NCBI RefSeq assembly: GCF_900143685.1
Contig: NZ_LT671675.1
Location: 1 to 64,000 of the forward strand
Reading direction: 5' to 3'
Length of the DNA stretch: 64,000 bases
Source: Parolsenella massiliensis
GTDB taxonomy: Bacteria; Actinomycetota; Coriobacteriia; Coriobacteriales; Atopobiaceae
Below the pieces are notes generated by a model that ran no database searches, was not told the origin of the DNA, and worked only from the letters and a program-made list of their open reading frames with translations. Within the stretch, counting starts at the first letter, position 1, and each line of letters begins with the position of its first letter. Below are positions 1 to 9,089 of this stretch, in pieces. Both the position numbers and the translations under genes were made by a program.

Positions 1-41
1 CGGCCACAGGGCCGCCCCCTGACAGCCGAATGCCCCTCGTT

Positions 42-158
42 GGTCAGCGACCATGGCGGGGGAGGTACACCCGGTCCCATTCCGAACCCGGAAGTTAAGC
101 CCCCCAGCGCCGATGGTACTGCGGAGTAAGTCCGTGGGAGAGCAGGACGTCGCTGACC
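42..158 (+). rRNA. rrf: 5S ribosomal RNA
   Basis: Canonical bacterial 5S rRNA of about 117 nt with the conserved CCGAACCCGGAAGTTAAG core near 81-98. The terminal stem GGTCAGCG/CGCTGACC closes the molecule. The pairing continues past the mature ends: bases 30-49 are perfectly complementary to 151-170, giving a 20-bp precursor stem likely used by a processing RNase. Bases 1-29 would be the 23S-5S spacer, so the rest of the rRNA operon lies to the left of the window. Confidence 0.96.
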
Positions 159-178
159 AACGAGGGGCATTTGCTGTA

Positions 179-226
179 ACGAGGCCATCGCGCATCTTAT
201 CTGGTGCGCGATGGCCTCGTTTTTTG
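179..226 (+). terminator. rRNA operon terminator
   Basis: Strong intrinsic terminator: an arm near 180-195 (ACGAGGCCATCGCGCA) pairs with 206-220 across a short loop and is followed by a T-rich run. It directly follows the 5S gene. Bases 227-445 hold no gene and presumably contain the promoter of the next regulator. Confidence 0.9.
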
Positions 227-445
227 TTTTGATCCACGCCACTTTCTTTTACCGCTCGCCGACAGAAATGGTCGTCTTTTAAGTTTTCAACATTCGTTTA
301 TCCCTTGTTACGCCTGGTAAAACGCTTTCTGACTGAAATCTGACAACCACCAAACAGTCACTCACCGGCAATTATTCTCCCTTGGCCTTTATCCCCTCAT
401 TTTGGTCGTAGCGTAAGCGTTCCGTACCCGACGAGGGAGTTGCCC

Positions 446-3301
446 ATGAAGGACGATCACTTCCCTGGAGATTCGCCTCATCCAGATTCGAATAAGAAGA
501 GCTATATTTCGGTGTCTCGTTCAAAGGGCGATTCTGATATAAGCCTTGGCTCTCGGTTGGGAAGGCTTGTTAAGCGACCCGTTCTACAAGAAGCCATCGT
601 GTCTGCCCTAGAGCATGATTCCTTATGCGTTATCTGTTCTGAGTATGGGATGGGTGCTCATAGCGCAGCTAGTCTCGTCGCCGCTTCTTATGACGCGTCC
701 CGCGTTTTGGTCTCGTGGGTAAGGCTAAATGTGACGTCTGAGGCGGTCATATGCCGCCGTATCAACAAGGCCGTTTCTAAGTTTGGCGAGAGTTCTCCTG
801 GCTTGGGGCTCGGGCCGTCTGGCCTTCTTGTCATCGACGGGCTTGAGCTTCGAGATGACAACTACGTGACGCGCGCCTCGAAGTACATCACTGGCGCAAT
901 GCTGGCCGGAGTCCACGTTCTCGTGCTTATCTCGCCTGACTATCGGCATGTCGTCGATGAGCTTCCTCCCTGTCGCGTGATCGGGGCTCGAGAGCTTCTT
1001 TTGTCCGGATCAGAGATACGAAAGTGGTGTGGGAGGAAGAGGAGCCATTCGGTTGACTATATTCGATCTCAAACCCATGCCATTCCTCTTCTGGTAGATA
1101 TCGTCAGGGCTGGTCCCATTCTGAACATCCATGACCCTTCCTCTCGAGAGTGGGACGAGCGTGTCTCGACGTTGTATGCGGCGACGCTTCGAACTACCGT
1201 CATTAGCGAGGAGTGGCTATTTCGCTATGCGATGCTCGCGTTTGGCTCTGGGCATATAAATGACCTAAGGGCTTGCGGCATCAGGGTCCCGAGCGACTTG
1301 CTCAATGAGCTGGCGGCGAACTGTCCTATTTTTGGAATCGACTCTTCGACCGGTAGGTTTGATTGCGTCGCGCTCGGAGAGCGAGCGCTGCTGGAGGCGG
1401 TGGACTTCGGCCGTTTCTCTCCTGACTTTGCCGAACTTGGCTTCCGGGTTCTCCCAGAGATTGTCGCCATACTGATGAACCAGGGGAAATACCAGAGGGC
1501 GGGGCTGTTGGCACCATTGTGCTGTGAGTCGGCCGCTGTTCATTCTCAGGTGCTGGCGCATCCGCTGGATTTGATAGACGCGGGATATCTTGGGCTGGTT
1601 GTGGGCGTTGCTAAACAATCCGAGCAAGACCAGGCAATGGCCGCCCGGAAGATTTTGGAACTGCTCGGGGTTGCTGGGATTCGAGGACCTTCTCTCGAGA
1701 TGTCGGATGGTTCCTCTACGCCTGCGTGCCAAACGAGAACAGCTGCACAAATTAAGTTGTTGACACTTTGCCAAGAGGCGCAGTGCGATGGGAGCCTATT
1801 GGATGCCTCGGCGTCTCTTGCCGAGCTTGAGCCGGAGGTCATGAAACTGGATGACGCTCTAACCTCAAAGCTCTACTACCACGTTAGGGCCCTGGTTCTT
1901 GCACTCAGAGGGGCTGAGCTCGAGGCGTTTCGGGAGCTCGTGCTTATTCAGGACCTGCGCGAGCAAAGGGAAGGCGCCCCGTCGCTTTTCTCGGCCGTGC
2001 TGTGCCGAGACTACGAGTTGCTCGGCAAAATCGTTGGCAACCTTGAGACCCAAAGGGATGCGGCTTCATTTAGAGCCGCTGAGAAGGTCCTGGGGTCAAT
2101 GGGGCTTGTGGGAATCGAAGAGCAGTCTCGGGCCATGTGCGAGCTGGCGGGACTCGTGGCGGGAGAAAGAAGAGAGATCGACAACCCCAATCGAGTGCTC
2201 ACAAGGTGGAAGGGCGCCAAGAAATCTCGTGTCGTCATGTGGGCTAGTGCGCTGATGTCGTTGGGAGATTCTCTCCAGGGGCAGTTCCAGCGCGCTCACG
2301 TGAGGGCGCTGGAGGCGCAGAGGATAGCCGATGAGCTTGGCGAGGCGGATGCAACGCTGCTGTCGCGTATGGCAAGTCGCTGCGCTCTTCATGGGCTGGG
2401 CGAGTCGAGCGAATGGGCCGACGACGAAGTGCGGGGAGCCTCGGCTGACTTGACGGTCTTGGAAAGGCTCCACGGCCTCCTTTCTGCTGGGTCGGAATCC
2501 CAGTTGGATGATGCGATCTTGGAGATGAAGGGAATCCCGCCTCGGAGCGGTGTGATGGCCATTGCCTCATTGGTCGCGGGCGCGGATAGGGCGTTTGGGC
2601 CAAGGCTGGCGACGTGCCTCCCGCTTTCCTGGAGGGGTCATGCCAATCCAAGGCCACTTGCCTCTGCCGGCTTGGTTCGTCATGAGCGAGCCCCAGCGAG
2701 GGCGGACCAGTGCGCTGCCAAGCTGAGGGTTAACGTGCTCGGGGGCGTATCGGCCTGGCGGGATGGGGTCCGTATACCGGAGCGGGACTGGACTCGCAGG
2801 CAAGCGAAGATGCTGCTTGCGCTGCTCGCCCTTGCTCCCGGGCATCTTGTCCAAAGGCACGAGGCGATAGGGCTCCTGTGGCCCGACTCCGACCTTGCGA
2901 GGGGCAGGGAGAACCTTTATACGGTGTTGAGCTCCTTGCGCTCAACGCTTGGCCAAACGGCCGCAGGAAATAGGTTCGTGCTGGGGGAGCTTGGCCAGAT
3001 ATGGCTCGACGAGGAGCTGGTGAGCTGCGATGTAGACGAGTTCGAGGAGATTGCCCGGCGAATCATCTCCCGCAGGGCCGAGGACGACGAGGCCGTTGCC
3101 CTGTGCGTTGCGCTTGAGGGCATGTACGACGGTGGTTCTTTTGTCCCGGCCGATGACTCGGTGGGCCGGTTCAGGGACAGACACGAGGAGCTGGCGAGGC
3201 GCTACAGGGACGCGATGCTTGTAGGGGCAGAGGCGGCAACGAGACTTCGTGACGCTCGCCAGGCTGCTTGGTTTGCCCAGAGCGCAAAGAGGATAGGATA
3301 G
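446..3301 (+). CDS. Large SARP/BTAD-type transcriptional regulator with degenerate NTPase module
   Basis: A 951-residue regulator. ATG 446 is preferred over TTG 440 because the GAGGGAG ribosome site at 433-439 sits 6 nt before it. Residues about 25-230 look like a MalT-like signalling NTPase: an 'RPVLQEAI' entry, a Walker-A-like EYGMGAHSA that lacks the usual lysine, and a Walker-B-like LLVIDGLEL. The middle is helical and repeat-like (TPR-type). The last ~190 residues are a winged helix plus BTAD segment (LRVNVLGG..., then RRQAKMLLALL and LLWPDSDLARGRENLYTVLSS split by a linker), as in SARP activators, but the BTAD tail is short. It stands alone between the rRNA operon and secA, so its targets cannot be read from context. 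Family assignment is good; ATP use is doubtful given the P-loop. Confidence 0.8.
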   Translation: MKDDHFPGDSPHPDSNKKSYISVSRSKGDSDISLGSRLGRLVKRPVLQEAIVSALEHDSLCVICSEYGMGAHSAASLVAASYDASRVLVSWVRLNVTSEAVICRRINKAVSKFGESSPGLGLGPSGLLVIDGLELRDDNYVTRASKYITGAMLAGVHVLVLISPDYRHVVDELPPCRVIGARELLLSGSEIRKWCGRKRSHSVDYIRSQTHAIPLLVDIVRAGPILNIHDPSSREWDERVSTLYAATLRTTVISEEWLFRYAMLAFGSGHINDLRACGIRVPSDLLNELAANCPIFGIDSSTGRFDCVALGERALLEAVDFGRFSPDFAELGFRVLPEIVAILMNQGKYQRAGLLAPLCCESAAVHSQVLAHPLDLIDAGYLGLVVGVAKQSEQDQAMAARKILELLGVAGIRGPSLEMSDGSSTPACQTRTAAQIKLLTLCQEAQCDGSLLDASASLAELEPEVMKLDDALTSKLYYHVRALVLALRGAELEAFRELVLIQDLREQREGAPSLFSAVLCRDYELLGKIVGNLETQRDAASFRAAEKVLGSMGLVGIEEQSRAMCELAGLVAGERREIDNPNRVLTRWKGAKKSRVVMWASALMSLGDSLQGQFQRAHVRALEAQRIADELGEADATLLSRMASRCALHGLGESSEWADDEVRGASADLTVLERLHGLLSAGSESQLDDAILEMKGIPPRSGVMAIASLVAGADRAFGPRLATCLPLSWRGHANPRPLASAGLVRHERAPARADQCAAKLRVNVLGGVSAWRDGVRIPERDWTRRQAKMLLALLALAPGHLVQRHEAIGLLWPDSDLARGRENLYTVLSSLRSTLGQTAAGNRFVLGELGQIWLDEELVSCDVDEFEEIARRIISRRAEDDEAVALCVALEGMYDGGSFVPADDSVGRFRDRHEELARRYRDAMLVGAEAATRLRDARQAAWFAQSAKRIG

Positions 3302-3455
3302 GGGCAAGGTGCGCATATTGTGCGCTTCCTGATATGGGCGATGCTTGAGATGCACCCCAATTGGGACTAACGGATAAAGTGGAAAGGCTTATGGACATAA
3401 GCGCGTGCCCACGGGCTCGCGAAGGCCAAGTACATGAGAGTAAGCAGGAAAAGCC

Positions 3456-6290
3456 ATGGCAGGTCTCTTCTCAAAGATTCTTTCCATCGGTTCCGACAAG
3501 GAGCTGAAGGAATACAACTCCATTGCCGCGAAGGTCTCTTCGCTTGGGGACACGTTCGCGAAGATGGACGATGAAGAACTGGCGGGACAAACTGCGAGGT
3601 TCAAGGAGCGCCACGCCAACGGCGAGTCGCTCGACGACCTCCTGCCCGAGGCGTTTGCCTGCGCTCGGGAGGCCTCGGACCGTGTCCTGGGAATGCGTCA
3701 CTTTGACGTGCAGGTTGTGGGCGGCATCGCCCTGCACCGCGGCACCATCGCCGAGATGAAGACGGGTGAGGGCAAGACGCTCGTCTCCACGCTTGCCGGC
3801 TACCTCAACGGCATTGCCGGAGAGGGCGTCCACATCGTCACGGTGAACGATTACCTCGCAAGGCGAGACTCCGAGTGGATGGGCAAGCTCTATAACTTCC
3901 TCGGCCTCGAGGTTGGCCTGCTCCAGAACGGCATGCCCCTTGCCGACAAGCGCCCTGCGTACGCGGCCGACATTACGTATGGCACGAACTCCGAGTTTGG
4001 CTTTGACTATCTTCGCGACAACATGGTGATGCGCGTCGACATGCGCGTGCAGCGTGGCCACAAGTTTGCCATCGTCGACGAGGTCGACTCGATTCTCATC
4101 GACGAGGCCCGTACACCGCTCATCATCTCGGGAGCCGGAACAAAGTCCGCCGATACGTACAAGGAGTTCGCGCGAGCCGTCCGTGGCCTTGAGCGCGGCG
4201 AGGAGCCCGAGCGAGACCCGCTTGGCGGGCCTGTTCCCGAACCCGATGGCGACTACATCATGGACGAGGCCAAGCACACGATCGCGGCCACGGAGCGCGG
4301 CCTACGCAAGATCGAGCAGCGTCTTGGCGCAGACATCTACAGCGACCTCTCGGGCCAGCTCGCAAACCACCTGCAGCAGGCGCTCAAGGCCCAGTACATG
4401 TTCCACCGCGACAAGGACTACGTCGTTATCGACGGCGAGGTCAAGATCGTCGATGAGTTCACGGGTCGAATCATGGAGGGCAGGCGTTGGTCCGAGGGCC
4501 TCCACCAGGCGGTGGAGGCCAAGGAGGGCGTGCTCGTCCGCGAGGAGAACCAGACGCTCGCCACGATCACCCTGCAGAACTACTTCCGCCTCTATGACAA
4601 GCTCTCTGGCATGACGGGTACCGCCATGACCGAGGATGCGGAGTTCCGCGAGATCTACAAGCTCCCCGTCACCGAGATTCCGCCCAACAAGTCGGTTGTT
4701 CGCGTCGATCATGACGACAGGATCTATCGGACCATCGAGTACAAGTTCAACGCCGTTGCCGATGATGTCGAGCAGCGTCATGCCAAGGGCCAGCCGGTCC
4801 TCGTGGGCACCGTCTCCATCGAGAGCTCCGAGAAGCTCTCGAAGATGCTGACGTCTCGTGGAATCAAGCACGAGGTGCTGAACGCCAAGTTCCACGAGCG
4901 TGAGGCGCAGATCGTTGCCCAGGCGGGCCGCGAGGGCGCCGTGACGATCGCCACGAACATGGCCGGTCGTGGCACCGACATTCTGCTTGGTGGAAACCCC
5001 GACGAGCTTGCCGACGAGATACTGGCAGAGGCCGGCACTCCCGCTGACGTCGCAACGGCCGAGCAAGTCTCCGAGGCCCGCGCCCGCGCCCGCGAGATCT
5101 GCGCCAAGGAGCGCGAGCGCGTGCTCGCAGCCGGTGGCCTTGCCGTCATCGGAACCGAGCGTCACGAGAGCCGACGCATCGACAACCAGCTTCGTGGCCG
5201 TGCCGGTCGACAGGGAGACCCGGGCGAGACGCAGTTCTACCTCTCTCTCGAGGATGACCTCATGCGTCTGTTCGGTGCGGACCGCATGGACCGCATCGGC
5301 GCGCTCATGGCCAAGTACGACATGCCGCCTGACATGCCGCTCAAGGCAAAGATGGTGAGCAAGGCCATCGAGGGCGCGCAGCGCAAGGTCGAGGAGATCA
5401 ACTACGCCATGCGCAAGAGCGTCCTTGACTACGACGACGTCATGAACCAGCAGCGCCAGGTGATCTACGAGGAGCGCAACAAGATCCTTGACGGCAAGGA
5501 CCTGGTCGAGCACATCTCCGAGGTCACGAGTGCCACGGTCGAGCGCGAGGTTCGCGAGTTCTGCCCCGAGGGCTCTGCGAGCGAGGACTGGGACCTCGAG
5601 GGCCTGCGCTCCTGGCTGAACGAGCTCACGGGTGCCGACGACATGCCCGAGTTCTCCAAGGAGGCGGACACGTCGGACGTGGTCGAGGCCGTGGACGCCT
5701 ATGTGTCCGACCTGTATGCCAAGCGTACCGAGGACCTGGGCGAGGACATCACGCATCGCCTTGCCACGCAGGTCATGCTCCGCGTCATCGATACCCGCTG
5801 GATGGCTTACCTGCAGGAGATGGACTATCTCAAGACGGGCATCGGCCTTCGCGGCTTTGGCCAGCGTGACCCGCTCGTCGAGTACAAGCAGGAGGCGTAC
5901 GCAGCGTTTGGCCAGCTGGTCGACACCATGTACGAGGACTTCCTGCGCACGATGCTGCATATCCGTCGCAACACCGCCCCCATCGCCGCGGCGACGCCGG
6001 CCCCCTCTGCGCTTGACGGCGCGAACTACTCTGGCCCCGCCGAGGTTGATGGTGCCGATGGCGCCCGTGCTTCGGTGTTCTCGCGTGCCCGTGGCAACGC
6101 CCAGCCCCAGCAGGGCGCCCGCGCCGAGCGTCGCGAGGCAAGCGCCCCGTCGCCCAAGGCCTCCGCGGCGAAGCCCCACACGTACCGCAAGGCGGACGAC
6201 CCCGACCCCTACGTGGGCGTTGGACGCAACGATCCCTGCCCCTGCGGAAGCGGCAAGAAGTTCAAGAACTGCCATGGGAGAAACCGATAG
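3456..6290 (+). CDS. secA: Preprotein translocase ATPase SecA
   Basis: The 944-residue motor that drives Sec-dependent export through SecYEG. Visible are Walker A MKTGEGKT (101-108), the DEAD-like DEVD box (208-211) followed by SILIDEARTP, the motif region TNMAGRGTDI in the second nucleotide-binding fold, and a C-terminal zinc-binding tail with CPCGSGKKFKNCH (Cys928, Cys930, Cys939, His940) used for SecB or lipid contacts. A basic, alanine-rich linker precedes the tail. ATG 3456 has an AGGA ribosome site. The stop overlaps the prfB start by one base, so the two genes are translationally coupled, a common bacterial order. Confidence 0.98.
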   Translation: MAGLFSKILSIGSDKELKEYNSIAAKVSSLGDTFAKMDDEELAGQTARFKERHANGESLDDLLPEAFACAREASDRVLGMRHFDVQVVGGIALHRGTIAEMKTGEGKTLVSTLAGYLNGIAGEGVHIVTVNDYLARRDSEWMGKLYNFLGLEVGLLQNGMPLADKRPAYAADITYGTNSEFGFDYLRDNMVMRVDMRVQRGHKFAIVDEVDSILIDEARTPLIISGAGTKSADTYKEFARAVRGLERGEEPERDPLGGPVPEPDGDYIMDEAKHTIAATERGLRKIEQRLGADIYSDLSGQLANHLQQALKAQYMFHRDKDYVVIDGEVKIVDEFTGRIMEGRRWSEGLHQAVEAKEGVLVREENQTLATITLQNYFRLYDKLSGMTGTAMTEDAEFREIYKLPVTEIPPNKSVVRVDHDDRIYRTIEYKFNAVADDVEQRHAKGQPVLVGTVSIESSEKLSKMLTSRGIKHEVLNAKFHEREAQIVAQAGREGAVTIATNMAGRGTDILLGGNPDELADEILAEAGTPADVATAEQVSEARARAREICAKERERVLAAGGLAVIGTERHESRRIDNQLRGRAGRQGDPGETQFYLSLEDDLMRLFGADRMDRIGALMAKYDMPPDMPLKAKMVSKAIEGAQRKVEEINYAMRKSVLDYDDVMNQQRQVIYEERNKILDGKDLVEHISEVTSATVEREVREFCPEGSASEDWDLEGLRSWLNELTGADDMPEFSKEADTSDVVEAVDAYVSDLYAKRTEDLGEDITHRLATQVMLRVIDTRWMAYLQEMDYLKTGIGLRGFGQRDPLVEYKQEAYAAFGQLVDTMYEDFLRTMLHIRRNTAPIAAATPAPSALDGANYSGPAEVDGADGARASVFSRARGNAQPQQGARAERREASAPSPKASAAKPHTYRKADDPDPYVGVGRNDPCPCGSGKKFKNCHGRNR

Positions 6291-7423
6291 TGGCTGACGT
6301 GGACCAGGAGCGCCTCGACGCGCTCGCGGAGAGGCTTGCCGAGGTCGAGGGGTATCTGCACGTTGACGAGAGCCGCGCTCTTGTTGCCGACCTTGAGCAG
6401 CGCAGCGCCGAGCCCGGCTTTTGGGACGACGCGAACGCTGCGAGGGAGACCATGGCACGTCTCGCCAAGGCGAAGGACGACGTTGCGGACATCGAGTCTG
6501 CCCATGCCAAGCTTGATGACGCGCAGGCCGCTTTTGAGCTTGCGACCGAGATGGACGATGACGACCTCCTTGCCGAAGCCCAGGCAACGGCAGACTCGCT
6601 CGAGCACGACCTGGGCGAGCTGGAGCTTACGAGCTGGTTTACCGGCGAGTTTGACCAGGGTGATGCCATCGTGAGCATCACGCCCGGCCAGGGCGGGCTC
6701 GAGGCGCAGGACTGGTGCAGTATGCTTCTGCACATGTACCTTCGCTACTGCGAGCGCCGCGGCTGGAAGGTGACGGTGAACGACGCGCCGGCGGCCGAGG
6801 TCATTGGCATCGACCGCGCCACGTTCACGGTGAGCGGCAAGAACGCCTATGGCATGCTCCGTGCCGAGCAGGGCGTTCATCGCCTCGTTCGCATCTCGCC
6901 CACGGATGCCAAGAAGCGCCGCCAGACAACCTTCGCAGGTGTCGAGGTACTGCCGGTTCTGCCCGATGACATCGAGGTCGAGGTTGACCCCGGAGACATC
7001 CGTGTCGATGTCTACCATGCAAGTGGCCCCGGCGGCCAGGGCGTCAACACGACCGACTCGGCCGTGCGCGTCACGCACATCCCCACGGGCATCGTCATCA
7101 CCTGCCAAAACGAGCGAAGCCAGATCCAGAACAAGGCGACGTGCATGAGCATCCTGCGCTCGAAGCTCTACGAGCTGGAGCTCCAGAAGCGTGCCGAGGC
7201 ACTCGACGAGCTGCGTGGCCCCAAGCACGACATCGGATTCGGCAATCAAATCCGCAGCTACGTTCTCTACCCGTATCAGATGGTCAAGGACCTGCGCACG
7301 GGGTGCGAGACGGGCAACGTCGACTCCGTGCTCTCGGATGGAGACCTGGACCCGTTCGTTGCAGCCTATCACCGCTGGGTCGTGGGCGGCCGTGAGCCGG
7401 TTGCCGTCGAGGACGAGCAATAG
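6290..7423 (+). CDS. prfB: Peptide chain release factor 2
   Basis: Release factor 2 (377 residues), which ends translation at UGA and UAA. The catalytic GGQ loop is at residues 248-250 (SGPGGQGVNTTDSAVR), with the actinobacterial-style DIRVDVY before it and MVKDLRTG near the end. It begins with GTG on the last base of secA. There is no internal UGA or programmed +1 frameshift: the gene is one uninterrupted frame. The anticodon-like tripeptide, normally SPF, reads SPT here (residues 203-205, bases 6896-6904), which needs two base changes from a Phe codon and is reported as a finding. Confidence 0.97.
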   Translation: MADVDQERLDALAERLAEVEGYLHVDESRALVADLEQRSAEPGFWDDANAARETMARLAKAKDDVADIESAHAKLDDAQAAFELATEMDDDDLLAEAQATADSLEHDLGELELTSWFTGEFDQGDAIVSITPGQGGLEAQDWCSMLLHMYLRYCERRGWKVTVNDAPAAEVIGIDRATFTVSGKNAYGMLRAEQGVHRLVRISPTDAKKRRQTTFAGVEVLPVLPDDIEVEVDPGDIRVDVYHASGPGGQGVNTTDSAVRVTHIPTGIVITCQNERSQIQNKATCMSILRSKLYELELQKRAEALDELRGPKHDIGFGNQIRSYVLYPYQMVKDLRTGCETGNVDSVLSDGDLDPFVAAYHRWVVGGREPVAVEDEQ

Positions 7424-7431
7424 CTAACAAA

Positions 7432-7466
7432 GAGGCCGGCAAGCATGGGCTTGTCGGCCTTTATTT
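7432..7466 (+). terminator. secA-prfB terminator
   Basis: AGGCCGGCAAGC and GCTTGTCGGCCT form a hairpin followed by TTATTT, nine bases after the prfB stop. It lies between the convergent prfB and the HAD remnant. Confidence 0.85.
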
Positions 7467-7471
7467 GTGCG

Positions 7472-7807
7472 TCAGTTCCCGAGAAGGAGCCTTTTGAGCT
7501 CGCTGATGCTCGGGGCAATGGCCGTGGCGTTCGCCTTGCGGAGCTCGTTGTCCTTGTGGGTTCCGTAGCTCGCCCCAATTGAGGGGATGTCCACCTGCGC
7601 AGCCCCGGTGATGTCGTAGTACCTGTCGCCGACCATCACGCACTCTTCCGGCGTGGCGCCGAGTGCGTTCATGGCAAGCGCGATGAGCTCTGGCTTGCTT
7701 CCGTTAGGTACGTCTCCCTTGCTGAAAAAGGCGGAGAAGAGCTTCTTGATCCCAAGGTCGGAAATGCAGTAGTCCAGGCGCATCTTTGTCTTGGAGCTGG
7801 CGATTGC
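7472..7807 (-). pseudogene. HAD-superfamily phosphatase, 3' remnant
   Basis: Only the C-terminal half of a Gph-like HAD hydrolase remains. The readable frame runs from an in-frame TGA at 7808-7810 and gives AIASSKTKMRLDYC (motif II region, SSKT), then KPELI with motif III lysine, then MVGDRYYDITGA (motif IV, aspartates of GDRYYD). The N-terminal DxDGTL nucleophile motif and cap domain are absent, and the sequence upstream is non-coding and then the deoR gene. A 103-codon frame starts at 7783 but cannot be an active phosphatase. Its loss may relate to insertion or rearrangement beside the sugar locus. Confidence 0.8.
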
Positions 7808-7846
7808 TCAAGCTAAGCTCGTCCATAAAGGTACCCAATCACTCGG

Positions 7847-8647
7847 TTAGAGCAGTGCGTCAGAGCCCTTGTCGCCATCAAGTGTCGGCTCGGTGCGCAC
7901 GACGCTTCCCACGCCGTGTGCCAAAAGAGAGGATACCTGCTCTCCCGTGGCTCCGGTGTCGGTAAAGAGGATGTCAATCTCGTCGACCGTGCCAAACGAG
8001 AAGCTTGAGACGAGCCCAAGCTTCGAGGAGTCGGCGACGACGTAGTGCTCTCTGGAGCGCTCGAGCATGAGCGCGTTGATTGCGGGTTCGGGTGCCGTTG
8101 CGGAGGTGATTCCGCTGACAACGGAGAGGCCCGTGCAGCCAAGGAAGCACTTCGCCGCATTTACCTCGCGGATGTTGTCCATGGCAAGCTTGCCCACCAT
8201 CGATGCCTTCGGGGGCCTTATCTCTCCGCCGGTGAGCAGGATCGAGACGTTGGGGTGCTCGCCTATAAGGAGGACCTTGCAGTTGTTGGTCACGACGGTG
8301 ACGTCGTTGGCCGTGATGAAGTCAATGATGTTGAGGGCGGTCGAGCTGCCATTGAGAAAGATGCAGTCGCCGTCCTTCACGTGCTTCGCCGCCTCGCGTG
8401 CAATCGCGCGGTTGGCGCGTATGCGCGAGGAGCCGCTGGGCCTTCCCAGGGGATTGAGGAGCGTGGCACTGCCGTGCTGCCTGGAGAGAACGTGGCGCGA
8501 CTCGAGCCAGTCGAGGTCGCGGCGAATGGTGAGGACCGACACGCTGAATCGCTCGGCCAGGTCGGAGACGCTTGCATGCCCCTCTCGCTCGAGGATGGCC
8601 ATGATTGAATCGCGTCGTGCCGCTACGTATGCGTTGCTTCTTCTCAT
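7847..8647 (-). CDS. DeoR/GlpR-family transcriptional regulator
   Basis: A 266-residue repressor of the DeoR/GlpR type. Residues about 12-65 are the winged HTH (SVSDLAERFSVSVLTIRRDL). Residues 80-240 are the sugar-phosphate sensor domain (GSSTALNIIDFI..., VTNN, TGGEIR, FLGCTGL, VVADSSKLG). It is divergent from the PTS operon starting at 9090, with a 442-bp AT-rich intergenic region full of repeated and inverted motifs. By family precedent it represses the PTS genes and is released by a phosphorylated catabolic intermediate; the actual effector is unknown. Confidence 0.92.
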   Translation of the reverse strand: MRRSNAYVAARRDSIMAILEREGHASVSDLAERFSVSVLTIRRDLDWLESRHVLSRQHGSATLLNPLGRPSGSSRIRANRAIAREAAKHVKDGDCIFLNGSSTALNIIDFITANDVTVVTNNCKVLLIGEHPNVSILLTGGEIRPPKASMVGKLAMDNIREVNAAKCFLGCTGLSVVSGITSATAPEPAINALMLERSREHYVVADSSKLGLVSSFSFGTVDEIDILFTDTGATGEQVSSLLAHGVGSVVRTEPTLDGDKGSDALL

Positions 8648-9089
8648 CGCTTCTCCCGTTATGAACGTGCCGGGCCTGCGGCCTTCTGCGCCTATGCTAC
8701 TTTTGGCGCGCTACGGTGGATTTTACGATAAGACAATCGTAAAAGCGCAGATAAACGTGCATAAAATATAAAACTAGGTTAAGTAAACTTAGTTACGTTC
8801 CGAATTGCATTCGTTATGAACTAAGCATCGTAAATTAAATGACTTCAACGCATAAAAGTGCAGATAATGAACGTATCGTTCATAACCGCTTACGGAGAAA
8901 ACCAACACGCTCGCAGCTAAATACCATGCACCAACCGAGCTGCTACCCCTTATTTATGCGTCTAAGGCTCCAGACAACGGAAATTGTGAAAAACTCGTCA
9001 ACGTAACGTTCGTAAAACGCATGAACTGCGTCCTGGGTCTGGCCACCGCATCGCGCCCAGGTACTACTTGCGAAAGACGGGTGAAGTAA
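8648..9089. promoter_or_regulatory. Divergent deoR/PTS control region with repeated operator-like motifs
   Basis: AT-rich 442-bp gene-free stretch. A perfect inverted repeat TTTTACGAT (8721-8729) / ATCGTAAAA (8736-8744) has a 6-nt spacer. A second perfect palindrome ATGAACG-TAT-CGTTCAT spans 8867-8883. The word GTTATGAAC recurs at 8658-8666 and 8813-8821 and, inverted, at about 8878-8886. The block AAAAGYGCAGATAA is repeated at 8741 and 8854. These are plausible DeoR operators and promoter elements; no transcription start is claimed. Confidence 0.6.

Noticed and set aside
4302-6587. Long minus-strand frame (761 codons) opposite secA
   Set aside because: Antisense shadow of a GC-rich coding gene; the plus-strand SecA is unambiguous and the translation has no domain pattern.
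6290-7423. Programmed +1 frameshift in prfB
   Set aside because: No in-frame TGA near the start; the gene reads through in one frame.
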